From Diprion similis (Eukaryota > Arthropoda > Insecta > Hymenoptera > Diprionidae): 64,000 bases of DNA. The notes under the pieces are model-generated. The model was not told the DNA's origin. It did not search any database and was given only the letters and a program-made list of their open reading frames with translations. A program made the position numbers and the translations under genes. The stretch is taken from contig NC_060112.1 of the NCBI RefSeq assembly GCF_021155765.1, forward strand, positions 25,262,001 to 25,326,000, in the 5' to 3' direction. Numbering within the stretch: the stretch's first letter is position 1; the number at the start of each line of letters is the position of its first letter. Shown here one piece after another: positions 13,627 to 37,774 of this stretch.

Positions 13627-15909
13627 ATCTCTTGAGGAAATTGACCGTGTTTATCCTGGAGTTAATCGTTGTTAAACATACTTGTGTTTGTGTATCATTA
13701 ATACAGCGTATGCTGAGTGTATTTGTGGGCGTTTTTTTTTCCTGGTAGTTAAGAAATTTTCCTCATCATATATCATGAATGATCGTAACGCAAATTGACC
13801 AATTCTACTACTCAGGGTGAGCAACGAACTGTGATGTGAGGTTGACGTCTCTCTACGTAGGCTCGCGCGCGTACGTGAAAATACAGGCAATGTATTCCGG
13901 TTTACTTAATCAAAACATGTAACGAAACTCACCTACGACAGCATCGCAAGGATAGATATCACGGGTGAATTGCACAGGGCGTACAACTTTCAACGTAAAC
14001 GATGTCGGCAGCTAACCAAGTATTTTACTATGCGGGTAACCCAAAATAACCCGACATTTTCACAGTATTGTGTGTATTACTCACGGTGTAAGAATAATAC
14101 TTATACATCTTATTGTAGTACATACATACGTGATCTGATGCTGTGTTTCCAGCGATCACGGGCTACGGAAATATCACATAGTTTGCAGACTACACGGAGA
14201 TTCTCATATTCTCCATAGACACCGCAAGAGTCTATGGGGAAAACCCTAAAGCTGAGTAAGATTGTGAAATTCGGTAAAAATGTGTAACAAACTTGACGCG
14301 GATGACACCGAGGAAAGCGCCACATTAAATTTACATACATACGTCCTTGCATTCAAAATACGTGCTACCGGATTTGAATGTGCGATTTATTCATTGCGTG
14401 ACTATGCAGCGATAAAAATTTATACTGTTTTTTTTATCCTCGACCTCTTAACGATGAACTCTATTTATCCTGCTTTGGATTTCCCCAAACGTCAGGCAAA
14501 CAGGATAAATTAAGATGTATGTATATACTCGATATCAAGCACCGCGGTGCGCAATATAAAATTGCTTTTTTCCTGCTTCTGTCAGTATTAATGCCGTTCG
14601 TTTAACAATATTCACAGTGATACACCATTTGGATAAATCATTATTGGCATATAAGTTTCAAGCAAAATACATAATAATAAACAAAAGGAAATCTAAGTTA
14701 ATGATGTAATGAAAAAAGTCTGCGAATTAAGATTCTGCTTCAGTATTACTATGGTGAATTATAATAACGAAACGATAACGATACGCATGAAAGTTCAAAA
14801 TTCTAATTATGTGTACATAGTATAAAGTATAGATTTATTTGTCATGGGATTATGAAATAATGCAATTTTTACAGACTCGCATAAATACTTCAAATATATC
14901 ACTAAATCCTATAGCAAGTTTCTTAACTCTTACCGTGTAATTTTACAATTTATTACATTTTATTTGGATTGAACGTTGACTGAAATAAAATATGAAAATC
15001 TCTACTGACGTAGAGCTGATCAGAGCTTATATATCGTATTATATGTACCATATTTCAGAGGATGTTTCAATACATTTTCAGCTGATTCATTAAAAAACGA
15101 TCTCGAACCGCATTCTGCGAAACGTACGCCTTCGCGCGTCAGAAATCGATGCAATTCAGATGAATACGGCCGTTGAGAAATTACTGAGAATTATGAATAA
15201 CCATTCGAATTATCTCAATTAGCTGTTATCCAATACTAATAACAAAAAAGTCCTGTAATTCCGCAATTATCTTTCAACATTTTCTATGTTCTGTAGAACT
15301 CGTGATGTCTTTAGTCAACGGCCAAAGGGGTGGCTTTTGCCACGGGTTTATGGTAGTTATATTGATTCCGGTAAATCAAGATCTGCGCTAATAATTTCAA
15401 TACCTGCGCAATTTCAGATGGGTTCTTCAGTCAACGTGCAGAACATGATGTGACTAATCGGAGCGATAAATTCCCGCATTAGAGGTATTTCAATGAAATT
15501 TATAGGGGTAGGAGTCTCAGCAAGAAGGTTCTTATAGTAAAAATTTAAACGAAATCAAGCAGGTGATTCTTGTGTTACATACATGCGGAGATCTATTTTT
15601 TCTGTCATTCCTTTTTCAGCACGGCAGCATCTACCACAAGTGGAAGAGAGAAAGTAAGTAGATACATTTCCTATTCTCACGGCCGTTGCATCGAATGTTA
15701 TTATCATCATAGCGACGACACGACACCCGCGCCATTATTTCATCCCATCGCCGAGGTACATTTTTTCAAATAGTGAGTTACCATCATGTGATTAGTTATT
15801 TCATGGTGACGGTTAGTTCAGATCGGCGGCAGCACCATACGGTTCTCTACAGTCTTCTTACAGAGATCAGTCTATGGTTTAGTACCGCCGCTTATTCCAC
15901 ACGCAAAAC
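13627..15909. other. Intergenic region between divergent mib2 and RanBP3
   Basis: About 2.3 kb separates the two start codons, which point away from each other. It must contain both promoters and the 5' UTRs, possibly with non-coding first exons. No open frame here resembles a protein. The sequence is AT-rich apart from a slightly GC-richer patch at about 13800-13900. Confidence 0.7.
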
Positions 15910-18147
15910 ATGGCGGATTGCAAGGGTGCGTTGTGTGGTTTTATTTATTAAAATATATCCTGCCATTGTTTGCCCAGATGTAAATTATCGATATATCAAA
16001 GCTGTGAATGTGTTGAAGATTGTTAAAAATTATTATCGCTTTGTGAATTCGAATATAAGAATATCTGTGACAGTTTGTTATTGTTTGGGACATTTGATCC
16101 TCACTTTCACTCTACATGTACTGAAACCTCACGAATATTTAATGAATATTAATTTTAATAATGTGTTTAGAGAATACCGACGAGAAAAATTGTCCTCGGC
16201 CACCGATTATCATGAAGTTGGATGCCCCAGAAGAGTCGAGCGAAAACTCGGCGAATGGTTAGAAGTGACAAATCAACTTTTCCTTTAAAGTTTATCAATA
16301 TTTTTGATCAAACTAATCAATTTATGCTTAAAAAATTTGGGTATGATTTTTAGTTTAAAAAAAAAAGTTAAGCTTAATTATTATCAAATATTTTCAGAGG
16401 AAGGAGATGGACAATCCGGAGGACCTGACTCACCAAATTCAAGTTCTACAAGCAAAGGTGATAGTAAGATACATCGTGCGTTTTATCACAATTCGTATGG
16501 GTTTGAAAAGTTAGATAATGATGGATCAAACAATGACATGCACAGAAGAAAAAAAAATATTATCAATATTAGTTTTAAACGATAATATGGAAATGCAAAT
16601 AACGATATGAAAATATCATCCGATGATAAGCCTCAATCCTTTTCCACATTGATAACTTTCACTTCAGAATTTTCTCAAGACCAGTACAAGTGCGTTTTGG
16701 AATATAACAAGCACTGGAAATGTACTTGCGAATTATATTGTCTGCAAAATTATATGAAACCCAACCAGATTTATCTGATGCATTTATTTTCAATTAGGAA
16801 TTTACTCATGTCCCTTCTACTCTGCCCTGGTATCGACATTACAGGGACTGGACATCCATATTCGTGAAAAATGAAACTTTTTTCCTCAATGCTAGTGTAA
16901 TAAACACTCCATTATATCTGGTCTTTGTTTCACAGGTCCTATACTAGCCGCATCTAAGTTTGGAAACTCATTTGGAGTTAGCGAATTCTCAAATTCTAGT
17001 AAACCAAAACCAGCGCTGTTGAGGCCATCGCAATTGAGTGCAGTGACGAATACTCCTGGACCGTCTACCAAGAATCCATTACAGCCAGCAAAGTTTCACA
17101 ACCCGTTTATAAAAGTAACGGATAATATTGAACTCGAGGTTGATAGCAATGTTACAAAGACCACAGATAAAAATGAAACTATAAACAACGACTCTAGAAG
17201 TAAAGAGGATACAAAGCCAAAGTTTTTACCCCTCGGGGTCAACACTAAAGATAATGAAAATGGTATAAATAACACTGTCGCTCCGAGTGCCTCGACGCCA
17301 AGTTTTATTTTCGGACAAAATTTAAAAGAACGAGTCGCTGTTGCGAACGATACTGAAGCTTCCGACAGCTCTGAAGAGCATGAAACTAAGGAGGAAGAGA
17401 GCAATGAAAATGGATCCTCGGAAATGTTATTCTCCAGTGCTGTTACAGTCTGCAGAAGTACTAGTCGACCTGGTTTAACACTGTCTCAAGCTGCGCAAGA
17501 ACTCGAAGAGGCCAGCAGAGCTAACAAACGTAAATACAGCCAGGTAACACTTCTTACTGGCGAAGAGGGAGAAACTAATGTATTACAAATCAACTGCAAA
17601 CTATTCGCTTTTGACAAGGTACTTATAACTTTCATATAATCTTTTATACTACATTCACATTTCTGAGTGGCTTATATTTTTCTTTCTAGCATAGTTTTAG
17701 ATTCTTTAGAAAGCACCGTGGAAAAAGAAATCAATATAACAAATCTAAATTGGACATACCAAGAATTCAATGAACGTTATATCTAAGTGAGATTCATGTG
17801 TATTTCATTGTACCAAACTCTGACTCAAATCTTAGGGTACCAGCGGGTGGCAGGAAAGAGGGCGAGGCAGTCTGCGACTGAACGACAGGGACGAAGAGTC
17901 AAGACTAGTAGGAAGAGCAGCCGGGACTCAGAGGCTGGTGTTAAACACAAAAGTTTGGCCCGGAATGACTGCAGAAAGGGCTGGACCCAAATCCTTGAGG
18001 CTTACAGCGATGGATGTGCACGGGGACATCAGAATCTTTGTCGTTCAGGCAGCCCCCAAAGAAGTTGATCAGCTCCACAGTCTCTTAATGCAACGATTAC
18101 GTCGAGCTCAGGATCGTCAGCCCAAGAAATTAGCAACCGAACACTGA
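15910..18147 (+). CDS. RanBP3: Ran-binding protein 3 (five exons, 385 aa)
   Basis: Exons 15910-15925 (16-nt first coding exon, MADCK plus one base), 16171-16257, 16398-16457, 16936-17618 and 17836-18147. Phases 1,1,1,0 agree and the total is 1158 nt. RanBP3 binds RanGTP and CRM1 and aids nuclear export. Seen: an FG-type motif PSFIFGQNLKERV typical of RanBP3, then a C-terminal Ran-binding domain from about residue 240 (LTGEEGETNVLQINCKLFAF, then WQERGRGSLRLND, then RLVLNTKVWPGM, then LRLTAMD). The central part is acidic, Ser/Thr-rich and probably disordered. The start was chosen because ATGGCGGATTGCAAG gives MAD, as in vertebrate RanBP3, and joins in phase to NTDEKNCPRPPIIMKLDAPEE. It is shorter than human RanBP3 (about 500-570 aa) because the disordered N-terminal half is reduced. 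An AATAAA lies at 18606-18611. Confidence 0.92.
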
Positions 18148-20039
18148 CCTCACAGTAATATTGATCCCTAGTGGAGCCCACCCTTAACTCGACCCAATCA
18201 ATATAAGATTTTCGAGAGAAATGTCACGTTTGTAAACTATAATTGTTTTCGTGATGTAAGAACCGACTCTTAGCATGCTGATAGCTGCTATATAATTTAT
18301 GCATCGATCTATCTACTAAAGTTGCTAGCTTTCGCGTTTACCTCCTAATATTTTCTGAGTATAAGGAATTCCGACACCGATCATGAGGTTTTTGTTATTG
18401 TTTTGATGCACCCAAGCCTTTTTCTAATCATTCCCAGTTGATACGTCGTATGTTTGTTTTTCGTTTTTTTTTCTTTTTTTTTTTTTACTTTAAAATATTT
18501 TCCTCGGTTTTTGTTTATAGCATTTTTTCTTTATTTTTTTTTTTTCTTGTCAACGTCACGTAACAGGGTTGTTAAAAGGACAAAAGAAATTATACATGAT
18601 GGATAAATAAATATAGGTATATACAAATATATATATTCATGATATATAGGATAGGAAAAGATATCTGGATAGGGATTTTGAGCAGTATAGCGTGTTTATT
18701 AATTCTGAACATTTCACAAAAAAAAAAAAAAAAAAAAAAATTAACGTGTCATTTGTTCAAATATTGTAGATAAAGGAATTTGCGTAGCACGGGAATCTCT
18801 ATCTAGTAGTTATTAAATTTCGTTCGTACGTATGTATTTTTTCTTTTTTTACACGGCCCTGTACAGTGAGATCAATTTTTTTTTCTCTTTTTTTCGATCT
18901 TGTTATTGCCGCTATATTAAAATTGTCCGACGCACGCTCTCACAGACTTATTGTTATAAAATGAAAATAAATAAGTTTGTAAAGGTAAATATTAAGGTAA
19001 CAATTTGATTCAAATACTATTTACAGTAATCCAAATCGACATTCTATCAAATAAATTATCAGTAATAACACATAAGCGGTAGAAAGTGTGTAATTGTTGA
19101 TTAGTAAGAAGAAAAAACGAGAAGAAAAAATGATAAGCGCATTGTAAAACTCGTCGATTGCGGTAAAATACAGAATTTTCATTAAAGAAACAAGCATCCC
19201 TTAAATTTATAGTTGAGTAAATCACTCAATTTTACACAATCTTCGAAAAGAATATGATATTTATTTTTAGTATCTACCTATTGTATTAATTTGTAATAAT
19301 TAATAATTATCATTGTCATTTTAATATAATTATTTTCATAATTCGTAGCTTGTAATATACTGAAATTGGTGAATCAGTAAAGAATTATAATTTTTTTTAA
19401 CAAATCAAACGGGCTGTGGGTATCAAACGGTTAACAATCTTTGTCAAAGATGGCTCCACGAGGATCGTTATATGGCGGGCGGTATTCAACAGGCCGATAT
19501 TTATAGACACAAGAGAGTTTCGTGTAAGCGTATAAAGATTTGGGCGTCAAAATCCAGGCCCTTTGCATATTAAATACACACTATGAGATTTATTTGCGAA
19601 TTTTTTTTTTTTCAAACCTACGGTTCAATATTGATAAAATAATGTCTCGTTACTAGAGTTTAGTTATCTGAAGATGACAGTAGTGCCAAGGAATATAACA
19701 TAGTAAATTATTTTGAAGTTGACGGAGATATAGTAGATACAACAATCATCGTTTTAGTGGATATGTACAAATATTTTATTTTAAGAATGTAGTAGTCTAC
19801 ACATTTTTAAACGCACATTTTTTTACTCATATTCATTGAAAATCAATCCTTTTACTTCATCAGGCATGCACACGTAGACAGTTAATATTATTTTAGTTCA
19901 ATTTACAAGTCTGTGGATCCATATAGGTAAATAAAAACACCTCTCGATAAGTCGTCGATGATGTTTTGCGCCATGCTTGGATTTTTCTCGGAGTACTAAG
20001 ATTTTCTCCAAGGAATTTGAGCTCTTATAGTTGGTAAAG
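18148..20039. other. RanBP3 3' UTR and flank before PKC delta
   Basis: AT-rich DNA with several long homopolymers, including an A run at 18720-18740 and T runs near 18470-18545. AATAAA signals at 18606 and about 18966 could end RanBP3 transcripts. No open frame resembles a C2 domain or any other recognisable protein. The promoter of the short PKC delta form presumably lies towards the right end. Confidence 0.65.
18718..18740. repeat. Poly-A tract
   Basis: About 23 uninterrupted adenines downstream of RanBP3. No flanking duplication or retroposed gene body was seen, so it is read as a simple homopolymer and not a retroposon tail. Confidence 0.85.
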
Positions 20040-30875
<10,836 letters not shown>

Positions 30876-32871
30876 TGAATACCAATTTTACTAATTACCT
30901 AGTGTCGAATGATTTACTGGTGTGAAAACCGATAGCGGTTTTCAGGTTCAGCTTGATATCAAGCGCCGAAAGCTAAGCCAAGCTAGGCTTCTTCCGACGT
31001 TTAAAATAGATCTATTTGACGTCGTTTCAGTTTTACGATTGCGTCGTGACACACAGATACACACATACATACACACACACACGCAGACAAAAACGTATAC
31101 AAGGAAGAAGAAAAAGAAAAAAGCACACGGAGAGAAAAAAAAAAATAAACGAAGGAAAAAGAATAAATGAGATAGGATATACCTGTCGGTGAGAAGGAAA
31201 GAAATAGAATTCACGGCTACGATCTTTGTTTGCATGAAATAGAGATTCGCCCGGCCCATCTTCTAGTCACGCGAAATATTTAGCGCGTCGCAAATAAGAG
31301 TTTTGCTTATACGTATTGTATACCCTTACGTCTACATGTAAATTCGTCTCTTCGTCTTTTTGGGCTCACGTGGCCGTGGCTGTAAGTTATTAATACATCA
31401 GAAGTATCTTATATTATTATGGCCACGATAGATAAAGTTTTGAGTGTTTTCCCAGTGAAAAGACTCTCTTCTTCCTCCCTCTTCTGCCCGTTTGGCTTCG
31501 TACTCGCCGGGCTGTGCTAACTTTAGATTTTCTGAGGAAGTAGCAAATCGGCAGTAGTGCAGTTTTGCCTTCGTTATGATAGCTGAAACGGTTCTGTTCA
31601 GTGTCTTTAACACGAATTCGAACGGAACTTGTTTCATTCAATCGTCGTTCTCTGGCGCCGATTTTTATTATTGGATCATTGATTTTTTCCCATCGATAAT
31701 CAAGAAGACCGTGCCAATTCCCGTACTCACGTAACTTTATCTATACAGCACCAACAATCTTGGCTCGGAGAAAGTAAATAATATAATTGCGTTTGTAAAC
31801 GAATACGAATGTTATGTTAGAGAAATCGATACGATACCTGTGTATACATATTTTTACAATTTAATTCGCAAAATTTGAAGCAATTAGTGAAACGTACTGT
31901 TAAATAGTAGTACGTGTAGATTTAAGGTAACACGTGTATCATGAAAATTACCAAGAACGCGAAGCAACAAGACCATAGATTTTTCTACTGATCTATATCG
32001 CAGCACGTTGGTAACGGGATCATGAGAATAATTCGATTCACAGACGGCCGATATGAAATATGGTCAGAATAATGTTTCAATCTTGATGTGTCTACATGCA
32101 TGTATGTACTTGAAAGTCGGATCTGACGATAACGAGAAGTACAGACTTATTTCACGCTACTGTACGATTGCAGGGCGACTGCGGGGCGCCTGCAGGGCCG
32201 CAAATGCAACCCGTAATCCTGAGAGCGTAAAAGCGAGGGTGTTGTATTATAAATAGATTTTTCGTGTCTGCCTTTAGGTGCGGCCCTATTGATGCTATTT
32301 TTGAACTCATACCGAGTTGTTACACTCCTCTGCTCAGTTCTAAGGAGTTTTGCCTTGCAACAACGTTCTTGGAGCAAAGATTCTCTTCATTATTTGAGAC
32401 AAATTTCAAATTAAATAAAACGGCGTGCGTGATTTCGAGAACAAGAAGAATTAAAAAATAATCAACTATAGAGTTAAAAAAATGCGTGATAAAATTTTGT
32501 CAATATAAAACTTTTTGTTTTTGTATAGGATATTTTGATACAACGTGTATCCATGTGTACATATTTTTATAAGGAAGAAAAAAAATAATGTTATCTTTAA
32601 AATAGAATTTTAAATAATCGTTGAATAATAATAATTAGTGAACGTAAACGAATAAATATAACAGATTATATTAATATATACGTATATAAATTAAATCAGT
32701 GTACAAAATAAAAGTTATGCATGCTAATAGGTAAAAGTCTGGTATCGGTGATTACTCCTAGAAACGAAAAAGAAAAAAAAGTATCCATACACAACAGAAG
32801 CAAGCAAACAAAGAACGTAAAAACATGAATTTGAGTAAACAGTTTTGAGAAAACTTTTTTGAGCTGCAAAA
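30876..32871. other. PKC delta 3' UTR and upstream region of Grip
   Basis: About 2 kb with no supported protein. It holds a CA microsatellite at about 31063-31083 followed by a purine-rich run, an AATAAA near 31144, and AT-rich DNA before the Grip start. No PDZ-like open frame was seen here, although vertebrate GRIP has one more PDZ domain at this position. Confidence 0.65.
31063..31083. repeat. CA dinucleotide repeat
   Basis: An imperfect ACAC run with ATAC interruptions, downstream of the PKC delta stop. It is followed by an A/G-rich tract to about 31165. Confidence 0.8.
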
Positions 32872-35103
32872 ATGTTCAGTTCCTTGAGACTGGCAAGTAT
32901 GCGCTCGCACAAGAGTCGAGCGAGACCAGGAAGTGTAGCTACTTCGGCGAGCTCTGATTCCGCCCGACCAGATGAAATTTGCCAGCAGCAATTTTATCCA
33001 AATAATTTTTTGGCTCTAGACGAGGGAGAGGGATCCAGTCCTTCTAGCGTTTCCTCAAAGGTAGCTCAGGTCAGAGTCGAAAGGGAGGGAGGAAGCCTCG
33101 GCGTTACACTTAGAGGTGGAGTCGCCAGAGCCCTAGTTGTGACCGGAGTTAGAGCAGACGGCCCTGCAGCTAGAGAGGGACGAGTCAGACCCGGCGATCG
33201 ACTGCTGGCAGTCGACGAGACTGAACTGCGAGGCCTCACATTGGCAGAGGCGCAAAGAGCTCTCAGAAGAAGCTCCGATGCTCTCGTAGCTTCCCTGACC
33301 ATCGAGTATGATGTTGCAAATATGGAAGAGGCTCGTGCAGCTACGTCGGGGCCACTTTTGGTTCAATTAGAGCGTGGATTTTCAGGTAATTTCTTTGAAA
33401 TATAGCAACCAAACAAGAACGATGTGTATCTGTTGGCACTGTGCTGCGACCGGAGTTGATTTCGTCATTTGAATCGTTTGTTTTTCTTCAGGAGAACTAG
33501 GACTGACTGTCAGAGAGACACCGAACGGAGTTTGCATCGAGAGTCTTCGACCAGCCAGTACTGCCGATAGATGCGGAGCGCTTCAGCCAGGTGATCGGCT
33601 CTTGGCAGTGGATGAAATGCCTGTACAAGACGCGGTGACTGCGGCAAAGTTACTCCGCAATGTTTCGGACAATTGTCGGATAGCTAGATTGCAAATTTTA
33701 CCCAGACCTCCGAGTGCCTCGTCCAGGACAGTTAAAAGGAGGGCTCAACCCCAGGCTCAGCAAAATTCTACGCAAACATTGTACACTAAGGAAAGTCTGA
33801 CTGTGGTCCTGAGACCCGATCACAGAGGTCTTGGCTTATCATTGAGGCCCTCGGAGGACCGTTTATCGTATGTAATCGACCTGCTGGAAGCTGGTGGCCC
33901 AGCTGAGAGAAGCGGGGTTCTCCTTCCTGGGGACAAGGTTCTCGCCATTAATAGAAGAATGCTGAGAGATTTACAACCAGCAGAAGTTGCAGCGCTCTTA
34001 GAAGCCTCTCAAGTAAACATAGCTTCTTAGAAATATATGAAGGGTGTAATTTGGTGGATAACAAATTTTTCTACCATCAGGTGGAGTTGGTGACAGAGTA
34101 CAAAGTTGGAGGGGCGGTAGTCCCCAGCTCTGGTGTGTTCACAGTAAGGGTAGCGAGACCGCTCGGTGGGCAACCTGACCTAGGGCTGACGGTAAATGAA
34201 GATTTAGCCATCGCTGAAGTTCGTCGAGGCTCTTTAGCACACCGAACTGGAAGTCTGGCACCTGGAGATCGACTGTTGGCTATCGATGGTCAGAAACTGA
34301 ATTCGGGAGATCTTCGGCAAGCTGCTCAACTCCTACATAGGCCTGGGAGCTCGGTTGTAGCTCTTACAATAAGAAAGCCAGATATGGTCACGGATGCAAG
34401 GTAGAGTTTGATGTTTTAATAGCGTTCAGATCCATGTTTGGTGACATTTCTATCACAGTCTCCTCGTCTGATACTTCTTAACATGTACAATAAATATTCG
34501 CAGGGAATCGAATACAGGAAACGATACTATGCAGCCACAGTATTCGGGAGGCAATTTAAGATCTGCTAGGGAGAGTCTTCCGAGTGTAGATAGTGCTGTA
34601 GACTCTTGGGGAGATGCCGGTGAAGGTGTTGGCCCAGGACCAGAGCTGTTACGACTGTGGGAAACTGCATCTGTGGATAGTGGTCAACTCGATTTATCCA
34701 TGCCTCCGTACCCAGGGTTAGTAGTAATCATTTTCTTATTGGATTATTTATAAATTTGAGATCGATAATCGAAAACCTTAGATCTCCTGTGCGAAATGGT
34801 ACTGACAACAGATCGCAGCAGATAGTTCACGTCTCTCTTCACAAGGATCCCGTCTACGAAGATTTTGGATTTTCCGTATCCGACGGAATGTATGAACGAG
34901 GTGTCTACATCAACAGATTGCGTCCTGGCGGACCTTGTGACGGTGTTTTAAAACCTTTTGATCGAATTTTGCGAGTTAATGATGCGAGCACCGAAGACTG
35001 TGACTGTTGCTTAGCTGTCCCATTGATCGCTGCCGCAGGTCCTAGATTGGATTTAACAGTAGCTCGGCCTCTGTCGCCACAGAATATTACAAAAACTTTA
35101 TAG
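32872..35103 (+). CDS. Grip: Glutamate receptor-interacting protein (GRIP) type multi-PDZ scaffold (five exons, 629 aa)
   Basis: Exons 32872-33385, 33492-34012, 34081-34400, 34504-34716 and 34782-35103; phases agree, total 1890 nt. GRIP proteins are cytoplasmic scaffolds that bind receptor and ephrin C termini; fly Grip guides muscle attachment. Five PDZ domains are seen, with ligand loops [34 protein letters not shown] and DFGFSV. By linker signatures they match vertebrate PDZ2, PDZ3 (preceded by [19 protein letters not shown]), PDZ4 ([10 protein letters not shown]), PDZ5 ([20 protein letters not shown]) and PDZ7 ([26 protein letters not shown]). The hallmark [11 protein letters not shown] linker separates the fourth and fifth. 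PDZ1 and PDZ6 are absent. The start at 32872 is the first in-frame ATG; 62 Ser-rich residues precede the first PDZ. The gene is tail to tail with the SLC35E1-like gene. Confidence 0.92.
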
Positions 35104-35843
35104 ATATAATATTACTATCCCGATTATTAATATTCGTGCAATTTAACTGAGGGAAATGATGGAAGGCAATTAATTATGAACCAAACAATACTCATCTATT
35201 TTTGTACGCGTGCGTTTATTTATAAAAAATATATATATTACAGACTGTTTTGAGCTAAAATCAACTCCTCTCTTCTGCACTCTCTCCGTCCATACACACA
35301 AGGGTAACATATTCTCCCTCTTGTTCTCTCTCTCATACAACTGTACATTCTATTTAAAAATTGTCCAATATCATTAGTAAACGAAATCTTGTCTTTCGAC
35401 AATTGTCTGTAAACACTTCATTCGTGTTTTGTCAAATATAATTATCGTAGATAAGATTTGTCCGTTTAATATCTTGTGTACCCAGCTTGATCGCGGTACG
35501 TACTTACAACTAAAAATAAATATTTTATCCCGAATGTAGTTCTTTTTTTAGGCACAAACTTATGAGAATTCTTTTGCACTATCTAACAACCTAACAATAG
35601 ATAAAGCTGGTGTTTAATATTTAATAAGCATTTAGCTGGATATTCTATATTATATATCAATAGATGAAAGAAAAGTTACACTGTTATTTCGAGTACAGTT
35701 TTGATAAGACTGATGATGAAATACTGTTCTTTTTTCTTGTTCACTGTTAAACATTTATTTGGCGGGCTTGAATTTATTTGTGCCTAGGGAAAGATTTGAA
35801 AAAATTCTGCAACGTTAAATAACTAATTACAATTTAATTTAAA
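35104..35843. other. Convergent 3' UTRs of Grip and the SLC35E1-like gene
   Basis: A 740-bp AT-rich gap between two facing stop codons. AATAAA on the + strand at 35515-35520 could serve Grip. TTTATT (AATAAA on the - strand) near 35755 and 35215 could serve the SLC35E1-like gene. The transcripts may overlap. No open frame of note. Confidence 0.75.
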
Positions 35844-37640
35844 CTAAACGGCATGCAATTGATGCTTGTCATTTTGCCAGCCATTGACCATAAACGGAGT
35901 GGTGCCATTGCGAATGGGAAAACTGTACCTTGGCAGCAAAGCTTCTTTCTTTTTGGCTTTTCTTTGATCATATTTAGCTTTGTTGTAACAAAGAACACCT
36001 AATATGGCCATAGTCATGCCTAAGACATTAAGTCCTGTGACTGGGTTGCCCAGAACGAACAGACTGACAGCAATTACAAATATTCTTTTGCTGGCACTGG
36101 CTACAGCATAAGTAAGCGGCGTGACGATAGACAGTACAGAGAAAGCAATGATATTCTGAAGCCAGTTCAAAATACCGTCGGCAAAAAGTAGCATTAATAC
36201 TTTATAACTGACTTCGACGTTAGTCCCGGTCACAGGATCGTGCAGAAGGCTTCTGAAGTCATACATCAACCAAACTGGCAAGAACATAAACAAAGCCAGT
36301 CGTCCAAGGATATGTAAAAGCCTTAAATGGTGAACCCCTGTGTCACGTAATACCTGGAAGTATATGATAAGATAAGTAATTGTAGTGAGCAGTGAAGTCC
36401 TCTTTGATAATTCATATGCGATATTCCACTTGTTACCTTCTTTGAGAATATATTCTGTAGCGAGAAACCCATTGTAGCGACTAAGGCGCTGAGCAATCCC
36501 GTCATGTCAAAACTGAGTTCTGTTAGAGTGGCGATCGCTACTCCTCCAATGATTGGAACGAGGCTGAGGTAGACTGTGTTGGTCTGCTTTTCACGGAGAA
36601 TTATCCTCGACAGAACCACCGTAAAGAAGGGCATTGTAGCCTTTACTGGGACAAAGCCAAATTTTCATAAGAATCCAATTCGCATAATGGTATCAAAATT
36701 CGAGGAAAGGTGACTTTTCAGTTACATGAAAAGAGGTACAAATGAACATGCATGTGAGGCGATTGCTAAGTATTGGATTATTTTCATATTCTCGGAGTCA
36801 AGATTACGCGATGTACAGGTATTTGTAAAATAGGTTTTCTTCATTGCCATGCTATTTTTTTTTTCAATATTAGATCCGATTTGGTTCTCATTTCGGCTGA
36901 AATTTTCCCAGCCACGTGTCACGTTAGTTAGTCCCAATTTATCAACAGTCTTCCAATGTTCCTATCAAGTAAATCCCGACTATTGAGTAATCGTCGGCAT
37001 AATCTTTACGGCAGACTCTTTCCTCGCAACACGCAGTAACTACGTGTGTGTGTGTGTGTGTGTGTGTGTTGACCGCCGCTGAGATAACAGCTGTCATTAT
37101 CAGCAGACGGCAGAAGAGTCGAGGCGTCTCTAGTAAACGCACATGCTACGCACATGCATCGTGATTAGGAAATGAGAACCCGTTGACACATTTATTTTCG
37201 CTGATAATTGACAGTCTGTTAGTAGCGCAGTTGTTATTTTTGCAATATATTCCGGGAACGAACGAAGCGTGCATGAGAGGTTTCATAACAAAGTTCTATT
37301 TCGTACCAGTGTGGGCGTAGGAGACCGGGACCTTCCAAATACTGACGTGACTGAATACGGATGCGAAAAACTTGCCGAGGGCGAGGGGCACGATCAGACG
37401 AAAGTAATAGGGCCAGGATATGTCAGCCGCGTACTTTCGGACGCCCCAGAGGTTGAAAAACGGGCCGGAATAAACGGTGATTGAGGTTAGCTGCACCATC
37501 GTCACAGTCATTGGAAACGGGAACTCGGATAGCAACATCTTGCCGATCACATTGTTGCTGCTCGACACGATGTACCACATTATACACAGGAATAATATCG
37601 TCAACACCTCGCGGCTGTCTCGTCTGTCACCCATCACCAT
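35844..37640 (-). CDS. SLC35E1-like nucleotide-sugar / triose-phosphate family transporter (three exons, 350 aa)
   Basis: Exons 37640-37307, 36645-36437 and 36353-35844; phases agree, total 1053 nt. It belongs to the drug/metabolite transporter superfamily, TPT subfamily, about ten membrane helices, probably in the Golgi or ER membrane; the substrate of SLC35E1 is not established. Diagnostic stretches nearly identical to vertebrate SLC35E1: [61 protein letters not shown], and [19 protein letters not shown] followed by [19 protein letters not shown]. The basic C-tail is short and ends in HQLHAV. The start at 37640 gives [17 protein letters not shown], placing the first membrane helix a normal distance from the N terminus. 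The frame is open further upstream to 37787, so a longer N terminus is possible but less likely. Confidence 0.92.
37044..37069. repeat. GT dinucleotide microsatellite
   Basis: About 13 GT units inside the first intron of the SLC35E1-like gene. A likely length-polymorphic marker. Confidence 0.92.
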
Positions 37641-37774
37641 GCCTGCCAATGCCCGCTCGCCACACGACGACGCGACACAGACTGAAAATCCGCAACCGAA
37701 ACCCTGGAAATAGTAGTATGTAAAAGTACCACGCACGCACTCTTGTATATACCATATACTATATACTATATATA

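Noticed and set aside
15773-16288. 171-residue open frame across the 5' part of RanBP3
   Set aside because: It overlaps the RanBP3 first exons in a different frame, is AT-driven and has no domain. The spliced RanBP3 model explains the region better.
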